DNA from: Micromonospora lupini
Lineage (GTDB): Bacteria; Actinomycetota; Actinomycetes; Mycobacteriales; Micromonosporaceae
NCBI RefSeq assembly: GCF_026342015.1
Contig: NZ_JAPENL010000001.1
Span: forward strand, 2,294,001 to 2,358,000
Direction of reading: 5' to 3'
DNA length: 64,000 bases
Part shown: positions 33,364-40,530 of the stretch, piece by piece
Numbering within the stretch: position 1 is the stretch's first letter
Layout of the letters: the number at the start of each line of letters is the position of its first letter
Made by a program: the position numbers and the translations under genes
Notes under the pieces: generated by a model
Seen by the model: only the letters and a program-made list of their open reading frames with translations
Database searches by the model: none
What the model was told of the DNA's origin: nothing

Positions 33364-33972
33364 TCAACCAGCAAGGGCAGCGAACCGCCGCCGCGCCCCC
33401 ACCAGCACGACAAACGCCAGCACCAACCCCACCCCCATGGTGACAAGCAGCGGGCTGGGCGCCCCCGGCAGCAGCCCGGCAAGCGAACGCGACGCGGTGC
33501 CCAACGCCAGGTAGAGACCGGCCCAGGCCGCCGCGCCGAGCGTCGCGCAGCCGAGGAACCGGCGGTACGACATCCGCAGCCCGCCGGCGGCCAGCGGCAG
33601 CAGCGCGTTGAACACCGGCAGGAACGGCGCGACCACGATCATCCGACCACCGCCGGAACTGAGGATCCCCTCCGCGGCGCTCCAGCGCGACTCACCGATC
33701 CAGCCTCCGATCCGGCTGCGGCGCAGGCGTTCGGCGTAGCGGCGACCGACCAGGAAGCTCAGCGACCAGCCGGCCAGGCAGCCGGCCAGCACGGCGGCGA
33801 AGGTGGCCAGCCCGGTGGCCGGGCGGCCCACCCCGACCGCGGCCAGGATCGCCACGTCACCGGGGATCAGCACACCCAGCAGCGGTACGGCGTCGAAGAG
33901 CATGACCAGCCCGAGCGCGCCCATCAGCACCAGGATGGGCAGTTCTCCTACCTGGGCCAGCCATTGCGTCAT
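33364..33972 (-). CDS. DedA-family membrane protein (VTT domain)
   Basis: 202-residue integral membrane protein. Family marks are the reentrant-loop motif PLLGVLIPGDVAIL near residue 30, the FLVGRRYAERL segment, and the second half with RMIVVAPFLPVFNALLPLAAGGLRMSYRRFLGCATLGAAAWAGLYLALG. DedA proteins are linked to membrane homeostasis and undecaprenyl-phosphate or phospholipid translocation. A second, fused DedA protein lies at 43624-45033. ATG 33972 is the first start before the hydrophobic domain. Confidence 0.88.
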   Translation of the reverse strand: MTQWLAQVGELPILVLMGALGLVMLFDAVPLLGVLIPGDVAILAAVGVGRPATGLATFAAVLAGCLAGWSLSFLVGRRYAERLRRSRIGGWIGESRWSAAEGILSSGGGRMIVVAPFLPVFNALLPLAAGGLRMSYRRFLGCATLGAAAWAGLYLALGTASRSLAGLLPGAPSPLLVTMGVGLVLAFVVLVGARRRFAALAG

Positions 33973-34073
33973 GACTCGTACGCTATGGGCGCCGCACCTG
34001 CGCGGACATCCGGTCGCAGCCCCCAGCGTCCCCTGGTATCCGCCTCGGGGTCGCCCCTGAGGGAGCCCGGGCG

Positions 34074-34769
34074 TCAGGCGGGTCGCAGCACCTGCACCCG
34101 GCGCAGCGACGAGTCCACCGACGGCTCGGTGGTGGGCACCGGATAGTCGGCCAGCACCCGTAGCCCGTCGGCCGGCAGGTGCCCCCGGCCGGGGTCCCCG
34201 ACCAGCACCTCGGCGCCGGAGGCGACGGCCCGTTGCAGGAACGGCAGCATTCGCTCGGCCATCGTGCGGCTGTAGAAGACGTCTCCGGCGACCACCAGGT
34301 CCGCGTCGACGCGGGCGCTGTCGAGCAGGTCCTCGCCGCTGGCGTCGACGGCGACCCGGTTGGCGCGCGCGTTGACGGTGATGGCCGCCACGGCGTACGG
34401 GTCGATGTCGTTGGCCACGACGTCGGCGGCGCCGGCAAGCGCGGCGGCGATGGCCACCAGCCCGGAACCGGCGGCGAGGTCGAGGACGCGGCGTCCGGCG
34501 GCCAGCTCCGGGTGGTCCAGCAGGTGCCGGGCCAGGGCCTGGCCGCCGGCCCAGGCGGAGGCCCAGTACGGCGGCGGCAGGGCGTGCCCGGCGAGCGCCT
34601 CCATCCGGGCCCACCAGACGATCGCGTCCTCGGCGAGGTGCAGCCGCACCTCCGGGACGAACGGGGTGGGCACCAGATGGAGCCGGTCCAGGCCGAAACC
34701 GGGCGCGTCGATCTCGCGTTCCAGCTCGGTCAGCGCGGTGGCTGCGGCACCCCTCATCGGCGCAAGCAT
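34074..34769 (-). CDS. Class I SAM-dependent methyltransferase, protein-lysine type
   Basis: 231-residue Rossmann methyltransferase. The SAM-binding glycine motif is RRVLDLAAGSGLVAIAAALAGA, followed by the acidic VANDIDPYAVAAI and the catalytic-side VVAGDVFYSRTMAERM. The preceding PPPYWASAWAGGQALARHLL motif is typical of the ETFB-lysine/METTL20-like and L11-methyltransferase-like group, so a protein substrate is likely. ATG 34769 is used; ATG 34757 is possible. Confidence 0.82.
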   Translation of the reverse strand: MLAPMRGAAATALTELEREIDAPGFGLDRLHLVPTPFVPEVRLHLAEDAIVWWARMEALAGHALPPPYWASAWAGGQALARHLLDHPELAAGRRVLDLAAGSGLVAIAAALAGAADVVANDIDPYAVAAITVNARANRVAVDASGEDLLDSARVDADLVVAGDVFYSRTMAERMLPFLQRAVASGAEVLVGDPGRGHLPADGLRVLADYPVPTTEPSVDSSLRRVQVLRPA

Positions 34770-34952
34770 GCCGCAGCGGAGGGTGGTCGGGGCGGCTTTC
34801 GCATGCCGGCGCGCACAGAGTTCATCTGAGTTCGAGTAAACACCTACGGCACTTCGGCCGGCAGATCGGGGTTTCTCCCGTTACTGTCGAACAGGTACGG
34901 GCGACCATCGGCCACAGGCCGGTGGTCCGCCGCTTTGAACAGGGAGAGATGC

Positions 34953-35156
34953 ATGGCAACCGGCACGGTTAAGTGGTTCAACTCGGAAAAGGGCTTCGGC
35001 TTCATCGAGCAGGATGGTGGAGGGCCGGACGTGTTCGTCCACTACTCCGCCATCGCGACGAGCGGTTACCGGGAGCTCAACGAGGGCCAGAAGGTCGAGT
35101 TCGAGGTGACCCAGGGGCAGAAGGGCCCGCAGGCGGACAACGTCCGCCCGATGTAG
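34953..35156 (+). CDS. Cold-shock protein (CspA family)
   Basis: 67-residue single-strand nucleic acid chaperone. RNP1 (KGFGFIEQ) and RNP2 (VFVHYSAI) are both present in the five-strand OB fold; length is exactly that of the family. ATG 34953 has GGGAGAGATGC upstream; a start at 34935 would add six residues. It has its own terminator and a 180-bp upstream region that includes an AT-richer stretch (about 34820-34900). Confidence 0.95.
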   Translation: MATGTVKWFNSEKGFGFIEQDGGGPDVFVHYSAIATSGYRELNEGQKVEFEVTQGQKGPQADNVRPM

Positions 35157-35168
35157 CTCCGTGCCGGT

Positions 35169-35195
35169 GACGGCGGTCGGTTCCCGGCCGCCGTC
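35169..35195 (+). terminator. Terminator after the cold-shock gene
   Basis: GACGGCGGTCGG and CCGGCCGCCGTC pair over 12 positions (one G-U) around TTC, 12 bases past the stop. Confidence 0.7.
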
Positions 35196-35204
35196 GCAGT
35201 GCAC

Positions 35205-36485
35205 TCAAGACGCTGCCGGGGCGGCGGGCAGGTCCCGCCGCCGCCGGAGCGGTCCGATCAGCAGGATCAACGGGGTGATCGCCAACCAGGCGGTCATCAC
35301 GCTGATAGCCGTGCCGACGCCGTAGCGCGCGCCCAGGGCTCCGGCCAGCACGGCCGCCAGCGGAATGGCACCGAAGTTGAGTAGCTGCATGCTCACCGTC
35401 ACGCGGCCGAGCAGGTGGTGCGGCGTGTACGTCTGCCGGAAGGCGCCCTTGACCACGTTGCCGATGGCCACTCCGAGGCCGATCAGCACGCCGCCGAGGG
35501 CTGGCCAGACCAGCCCGACGCCCGGCGCGGCCAACGGGATGAGCAGGGCGGGCGGGCCGGTGAGCGCTGCCCCGATCAGCATGGCGCGCGCGGTGCCACA
35601 CCTGCGGGCCAGGGCGGTGGCCACTAGCGCGCCGATGATCCCCCCGACGCTCATCACTCCGACAAGCACGCCCACCAGGCCCGGTGCGAGCCGCAGCTCA
35701 CGCACCAGAAACACCACAAGGACGGCCTGGTAGCCGGTCAGCCCGATGTTGCTCGCCGCGCCGAAGACCGTCAGCACCCGCAGGTACCTGTCGCGGACGA
35801 CGAAGCGCAGTCCCTCGGCGATGTCCCGACGCAGCGACCGGGACCGGTCCGGCCGGGCGGGCCGCGGCTCGACGGCGCGGATGCGCAGCAGGAGAATCGC
35901 CGAGAGCAGGAACGTCAGCGCGTCCAGCAGCAACGCGGCGACCGCACCGGTGAGCTGGGCGATCAGACCGGCGATGCCGGGCCCGACGACGTAACTCGCG
36001 GTCTGCGTGGCCTGTAGCTTCGCGTTTCCCTCGGGCAGTTGTTCGGGCCGCAGCAGCACCGGCAGGTAGACCTGGTCGGCGGTCTCGAAGAAGACCCGCG
36101 CGGTGCCGGCGCCGAGCGCCACCAGCAGCAACTGCCCGACGGTGAGGCGGCCCAGGGCGGCGGCCACCGGCACGCTGAGGAAGGCCAGCGCGCAGAGCAG
36201 GTCGCAGACCACCATCAGCGGCCGGCGGGACAGTCGGTCCACCCACGCGCCGGCCGGCAGGCCGATCAGCAGCCAGGGCAGCCAGGCCGCGGCGGTGAGG
36301 ACCGCCACCTGGAAGGTGCTGGCGTCGAGGACGGCGACAGCCACCAGGGGCAGCGCGACTGTGGTGACGTTGCTGCCGATGCTGCTGATCGTCTGCCCGG
36401 CCCAGAGCAGGCGGAAGTCGCGGTGCCGCAACAGCCCGCCGGCCGTTCGGACCGGGCTCGGGTCGATGCGGGTGGCCGCCGTCAC
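35205..36485 (-). CDS. Major facilitator superfamily exporter
   Basis: 426-residue MFS transporter with about 12 hydrophobic segments. It has the enterobactin-exporter/MFS_3 look: LLRHRDFRLLWAGQTISSIGSNVTTVALPL at the start, GAWVDRLSRRPLMVV (motif A) between TM2 and TM3, and a long central loop RAVEPRPARPDRSRSLRRDIAEGLRFVVRDRYLR. The GTG start overlaps the stop of the ArsR gene as GTGA, so they are cotranscribed and coupled. It is probably a drug or metabolite efflux pump under that repressor. Confidence 0.88.
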   Translation of the reverse strand: MTAATRIDPSPVRTAGGLLRHRDFRLLWAGQTISSIGSNVTTVALPLVAVAVLDASTFQVAVLTAAAWLPWLLIGLPAGAWVDRLSRRPLMVVCDLLCALAFLSVPVAAALGRLTVGQLLLVALGAGTARVFFETADQVYLPVLLRPEQLPEGNAKLQATQTASYVVGPGIAGLIAQLTGAVAALLLDALTFLLSAILLLRIRAVEPRPARPDRSRSLRRDIAEGLRFVVRDRYLRVLTVFGAASNIGLTGYQAVLVVFLVRELRLAPGLVGVLVGVMSVGGIIGALVATALARRCGTARAMLIGAALTGPPALLIPLAAPGVGLVWPALGGVLIGLGVAIGNVVKGAFRQTYTPHHLLGRVTVSMQLLNFGAIPLAAVLAGALGARYGVGTAISVMTAWLAITPLILLIGPLRRRRDLPAAPAAS

Positions 36486-37057
36486 GGCCGGGCCGGTACG
36501 CCATGGACGAACACGAAGACGGGCTGCCGTTCGCGGCCGTCGTCGGGCAGCGGCCGGGCGGCCCAGCGATCCAGCAGGTCGATCATCTCCCGGCTCAGCT
36601 CGGCCAGTTCCTCCGGCGCGAGGTGCAGCCACTTGTCAGTCGAGAACGGGGCGTCCGCCCAGGCGGCCTGCGCGGACTCGTCGGCGGCGTGCCAGGCCCG
36701 GGCCAGGGCGACGTGCCGGTCCAGGTTGAGCGAGGTGGCGGCGTCGGCGACGGCGCGGGCGGCCGGGTCGGCGTCGAAGTCGCGGCTGGACCAGGCAACC
36801 CCCCTGGTGACCAGCCGCCACCACCGTTCGCGGCGGTCCCGGGCCAGCTCGGGGGCCTCGGTGACGAGGTCGGCGGCGGCGAGCACCTTGAGGTGGTGGC
36901 TGACGTTCGCGGGCGCCTGGTCGGTGCGCTCGGCGAGCAGGCCGACTGTCGACGGGCCGTGCACCTTGAACACGTCCATGAGACGGCGGCGCAGCGGGTG
37001 GGCCATGGCGGCCAGCACCCGGGAGTCGGTGACCTGGCGTACGTCGGGCGTGTCCAT
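36482..37057 (-). CDS. ArsR-family winged-helix regulator
   Basis: 191-residue regulator. The N-terminal half is an ArsR-type winged helix (VLAAMAHPLRRRLMDVFKVHGPSTVGLLAERTDQAPANVSHHLKVLAAADLV). The C-terminal extension (WHAADESAQAAWADAPFSTDKWLHL) is of the type seen with HTH_20 regulators and likely binds a ligand; no metal-binding cysteine motif is visible in the ATG-37057 form. A start at 37093 would add MRNCCCGCDGGD but would lie inside the operator palindrome. It is coupled to the MFS exporter. Confidence 0.88.
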   Translation of the reverse strand: MDTPDVRQVTDSRVLAAMAHPLRRRLMDVFKVHGPSTVGLLAERTDQAPANVSHHLKVLAAADLVTEAPELARDRRERWWRLVTRGVAWSSRDFDADPAARAVADAATSLNLDRHVALARAWHAADESAQAAWADAPFSTDKWLHLAPEELAELSREMIDLLDRWAARPLPDDGRERQPVFVFVHGVPARP

Positions 37058-37069
37058 GTCCCCACCATC

Positions 37070-37123
37070 GCATCCGCAACAACAGTTGCGCAACAGTTAT
37101 TGCTCAATTGTTGTTGCGGATGC
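37070..37123. promoter_or_regulatory. Operator palindrome upstream of the ArsR/MFS pair
   Basis: GCATCCGCAACAACA at 37070-37084 is the perfect inverted repeat of 37109-37123 (15 bp), separated by 24 bases that include the inner palindrome GTTGCGCAAC. It begins 13 bases upstream of the ArsR start. AT content is high. Most likely the autoregulatory binding site; the -10/-35 elements probably overlap it. Confidence 0.75.
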
Positions 37124-37127
37124 TGAA

Positions 37128-37160
37128 GAGGGGCGGCCCGGTGGGGACGGGCCGCCCCTC
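37128..37160 (-). terminator. Terminator of the lysin-like gene
   Basis: GAGGGGCGGCCCG and CGGGCCGCCCCTC form a perfect 13-bp stem with a GTGGGGA loop, directly after the stop at 37163 and just before the ArsR operator. Confidence 0.8.
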
Positions 37161-37162
37161 GC

Positions 37163-38044
37163 TCAGGCGACGAGCCGACGAGCCAACTCGTCGGCGACCT
37201 GCTTGGCGATGGTGGGCGGGATGGCAGCGGCGATCTTCTCCGGAGTCAGCCCGGCCAGCACGGCCGCGATGATCGCCGGCTCGTCGGTGAAGTCGCGCCC
37301 GGCCAGCGCGTTCAACGCCGCCTGTATCGCGGTGATCTGCACGCCGAGGCTCTTGAGGTTCGGATGGCCGGTCACCGGCGCGCCCGTGTCGTCCCGGCCC
37401 TCCGCCATCCGGGTGTAGATCTGCCCGATCGGGTTGCGCCCGTCGAGCACTGTGAGGTTCTTGTGGACGGTGGCCAGCCAGTTGTGTTCTTCGGGGGTCA
37501 TGTCGTCGTCCTCCAGGAGTCCGATGGAGCTGAGGTAGCGGCGGAACAGCGGCCGCTGGTCGCGGCCTGCCTTGGTGGCGTCACGGAAGAAGCTGAAGTG
37601 GGTGTGCCAGCGGTGTGAGCTGTCGCCGCTCGTGCGCTTGCCGAGCCGGTCCCACCGCTTCACGGCCGTACCGTCGGGGCTGTAGATGATCTCGCGGATG
37701 TCCCGCGTGTCCGCCGCGTTCGCGGCGCACTGACCCACACACCAGATCGAGAAGCTGGGCAGTGTGTGCGTACGTCCGCCGGAGCGGACCTCGAAGCCGC
37801 CGACGTCGAGCGCAGCCGCGTCGAGGGTCAGGCCGTTGCGGTCCCGCGACGACTCCACCACCGAGTAGTCGTCGGTCACCACCCGGTCCGATCCGCAGTG
37901 GTAGCCACCCCGGTGGGCCGGGTCGCCGACGATCCCGACCTCCGCCGGTTCCAGGTCGGCGGGGCGGTCGGTGTTCGGGTCGACGTTGAGGTGGGTGAGA
38001 AGGAGACTTCGGACGGCCAACAGGTTCGTCGGAGCCCGGGTCAT
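37163..38044 (-). CDS. Orphan phage-lysin-like protein, possible M15-type metallopeptidase
   Basis: 293-residue protein without signal peptide. The N-terminal two thirds holds HRGGYHCGSD (about residue 44), RDRNGLTLDAAALDVGG and SSHRWHTHFSFFRD, a His/Asp/HxH spacing like zinc D,D-peptidases of the M15 group. After an acidic linker (EDDDMTPEEHNWL) comes a Leu/Ala-rich end, ITAIQAALNALAGRDF...LTPEKIAAAIPPTIAKQVADELARRL, of the kind seen at the ends of actinophage lysins. ATG 38044 has AAGGGGGG four bases upstream. No other phage gene is near. The assignment is by eye and uncertain. Confidence 0.55.
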   Translation of the reverse strand: MTRAPTNLLAVRSLLLTHLNVDPNTDRPADLEPAEVGIVGDPAHRGGYHCGSDRVVTDDYSVVESSRDRNGLTLDAAALDVGGFEVRSGGRTHTLPSFSIWCVGQCAANAADTRDIREIIYSPDGTAVKRWDRLGKRTSGDSSHRWHTHFSFFRDATKAGRDQRPLFRRYLSSIGLLEDDDMTPEEHNWLATVHKNLTVLDGRNPIGQIYTRMAEGRDDTGAPVTGHPNLKSLGVQITAIQAALNALAGRDFTDEPAIIAAVLAGLTPEKIAAAIPPTIAKQVADELARRLVA

Positions 38045-38086
38045 GGGGCCCCCCTTTCGATTGGCGGGGGCCGAGCGCACGACATC

Positions 38087-38104
38087 ACACCGCGTACGCG
38101 GTGT
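38087..38104. promoter_or_regulatory. 18-bp perfect palindrome upstream of the lysin-like gene
   Basis: ACACCGCGTACGCGGTGT reads the same on both strands and lies 43 bases upstream of the start at 38044, where a repressor operator would be expected. The regulator is unknown. Confidence 0.45.
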
Positions 38105-38209
38105 CGGTTTTTCGGGCGAGCCCGGCCTACTTGTGCACGGCGCCGGGCGTTGACCTAACCATAGCCCGCATAAAACGTGAATGCCCAGCTCAGAGGGGGT
38201 CTATTCGTT

Positions 38210-39890
38210 TCAGATGCTGCGCGGAGCAGTGTGGACGATCGGCAGCCACAGCGCCGAGGGGTGCGCCGGGTCGTGCAGGACCTGCCGCCAGCCGGCACGC
38301 AGCGTCACTGCCGTGCCGAGGGGTTCACCGCTACCCGGGTTGCGCGCCCACCGTGGATGCGCGCCCCCGGCGACCTGGACGCGCAGTCGGTGTCCGGCCG
38401 CGAACCGGTACGCGGTCGGCCAGAGCGGCACCGGGACCCGCAGCGCCCCGGACCCGTCGGCGGGGAACCGACCGGGCGCGACGCGGACCAGCCCGTCGCA
38501 CACGTTGCGGGAACGCCCTCGCCGGTCCACATCGCACAGTCGGACGTAGACGTCCAGGTACGCGAGGTCGCTGCGGACGTGAATCTCCGCGCGTACGCCA
38601 CCGATCACCTCGACCGGCTCGGCGAGCGGGGCGCTGGTGTACGTCAGCACGTCGGGTCGGGCCTCGACGGGCCGGTTGTCCACCGGGCCGGCCCGCTTGG
38701 CGACCAGCAGGGGGCCACCAAGGGACGGGGTGGGATCGGCCGGGTCGTACCGGAACTCGTCCGGCGCCGAGGGGGTCGGCGGGCGGATCGCCAGCTCGCC
38801 GCCCGGGTGCAGGTGCCACGGGGTGTCGGTGGCAGCCGGCGGCCAGTCCGGCAGGTCCCGCCAGCCGCCGCCGGGACCGCCGACGTGCAGCCGGACCGGG
38901 GCCCTGCGGGAGAACTCGGTGAGCCGCCGCCCGTCGGCCTCGACCCCGTCCAGGTGCTCGTCCAGCCAGGCCAGCCCCTCGCGCAGCGCGGCCACGAAGA
39001 GGCCGGGGCTGCCGTGCGTCCACCTGCCGATCACCAGCCGCGGCCGAGCGCCCGCGGCGCGCAGGGTGGCGTGGTCGTCGAGCTGGGCGGGCAGGAAGAT
39101 GTCGTGCCAGCCGGTGACCATGACCACTGGCGCGCGCACCCGGGCCACCCGGTCGGCGAAGACCCGGCTGCGCCAGTACGCGGCGTCGGGGTCGTGGTGG
39201 CGCAGCCACTCCTGGAAGAACGGGATAGTGACGCCTGTGGCCACCCGGTCCGCCTGGGCCAGCGGCAGGTGGTTCAGGGCCGCCGCCAGGCGAGGCTGCC
39301 CACGCTTGAGCTCCCACTGCCGGGCCAGCCTCGGCACGGTCTGGGCGTGCAGCAGCTCGGCCCAGGTCAGCACGGTGTCCAGGGCGAACGACTCCCCCGC
39401 GTACGTCGAGTCCCGGGTGGACGACGCGGTCACCACCGCGACCATCGCGCGCAGCTCGTCGCCGGCGTCGGCGGCGAGCGCCCACTGGGCGAAGCCCTGG
39501 TAGCTGACCCCGAACATGCCGAGCGCTCCGGACCACCAGGGCTGGCGGCGCAGCCAGTCCAGGGTGTCCACCCCGTCGTCGCGTTCGTGCACCAGCGGGG
39601 CGAACGTGCCGCCCGACCCTCCGGTGCCCCGGCAGGACTGGATCACCGCGTGTCGGCCGCGCGCGGCGAGCAGCATGCCGAGCAGCCGCAACGGCCCACC
39701 CCGCCCGTACGGGGTGCGGATCAGCACGGTCGGGGCGGGCCGGCCCCCCCGGAGCGTAGTGGTCGGTGCGCAGCACGACGCCGTCACGTGCGCGGACCGG
39801 GATGTCGCGGGTGATCCGGACCGGGCCGGGGCGCACGGCTGGCAGCCGCAGCGCGGCGGCGGCGAGACGGGCGAGGAGTCGGCCCGGCAC
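38210..39890 (-). CDS. CocE/NonD-family hydrolase, 5' part frameshifted at a G7 tract
   Basis: Alpha/beta-hydrolase of the X-Pro dipeptidyl-peptidase/cocaine-esterase group. Catalytic Ser lies in MFGVSYQGFAQW, Asp in MVTGWHDIFLP, His in IGRWTHGSPG, and the C-terminal jelly-roll domain is complete. The family N-terminus (RITRDIPVRARDGVVLRTDHYAPGG) is in another frame, beginning at GTG 39890. Removing one G from the seven-G run (plus-strand C7, 39744-39750) joins the frames as HYAPGGRPAPTVLIRTPYG and gives 559 residues. As written, only the form starting near 39787 (525 residues) is open. It follows the MarR gene by two bases. Confidence 0.82.
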
Positions 39891-39892
39891 GC

Positions 39893-40408
39893 TCAGCCCG
39901 TCGCCCGGCGGGGCGACTCGGGCCGGGCGGCGCGGACCGCGTCGCGGTGGGCCCGCAGCGACTCGCCCATCTCCGCCAGGAACCGGTGCACCACCTCCAG
40001 CTCGTCCTCGCCGAAGCGGTCCATCACCGTGTCGGTCCGGGTGCCCAGCGGCCGGAAGAACTCCATGGCCAACGCAGCGCCCTGGTCGGCGTAGTGCAGC
40101 AGCACCTTGCGTCTGTCGACGGTGTCCCGGTCCCGGCGGATGTGCCCGGCCCGTTCCAGCCTGTCGACCAGGGCGGTGACCGAGCCGGACGACAGGTTGA
40201 GCTGCGCACCGAGGCGGCCGGGGGTGATCGGGTCACCGAACAGCTCGGCGTCCATGACCGCGATCAGCGCGTTCAGGTCGGTCGGGTTGAGGCCGTGCAG
40301 GTTGGCGAAGGCGTGGCCGACCTGCTGGGCATCCACCGCGTACCGCCGGAGGTTGTTGGTGATCTCCGCGACCAGCCGCTCGCGGCGCGTGTCGCGCCGC
40401 CGGTACAT
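39893..40408 (-). CDS. MarR-family transcriptional regulator
   Basis: 171-residue winged-helix regulator. The DNA-binding part reads NPTDLNALIAVMDAE...ITPGRLGAQLNLSSGSVTALVDRLERAGHIRRDRDTVDRRKVLLHY, with the standard wing RRDRDTVDRRK. ATG 40408 (MYRRRDTRRERLV) is preferred because the longer frame to 40477 would run through a probable operator; GTG 40420 is also possible. It is divergent from the MMPL transporter, a classical repressor-pump pair, and is followed by the CocE-like gene in the same direction. Confidence 0.88.
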   Translation of the reverse strand: MYRRRDTRRERLVAEITNNLRRYAVDAQQVGHAFANLHGLNPTDLNALIAVMDAELFGDPITPGRLGAQLNLSSGSVTALVDRLERAGHIRRDRDTVDRRKVLLHYADQGAALAMEFFRPLGTRTDTVMDRFGEDELEVVHRFLAEMGESLRAHRDAVRAARPESPRRATG

Positions 40409-40479
40409 GCCGTGAGTCGCCACCTCGCGCCGCTTCTCCCCGTCGTCGGTTCCCGGCTTGCAGCATAGAACAGCCACCG

Positions 40480-40501
40480 ATAATCTCGGCCATCAAGATA
40501 C
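40480..40501. promoter_or_regulatory. Candidate MarR operator between marR and MMPL genes
   Basis: ATAATCTCGGCCATCAAGATAC holds the imperfect dyad ATCTYG...CRAGAT, close to the TATCTTGATATCAAGATA-type sites bound by many actinobacterial MarR proteins. It is 30 bases upstream of the MMPL start and overlaps the region where both promoters should lie. Confidence 0.55.
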
Positions 40502-40530
40502 TCGGCTCTCGAAGGACCTAGGGGTCAGTG

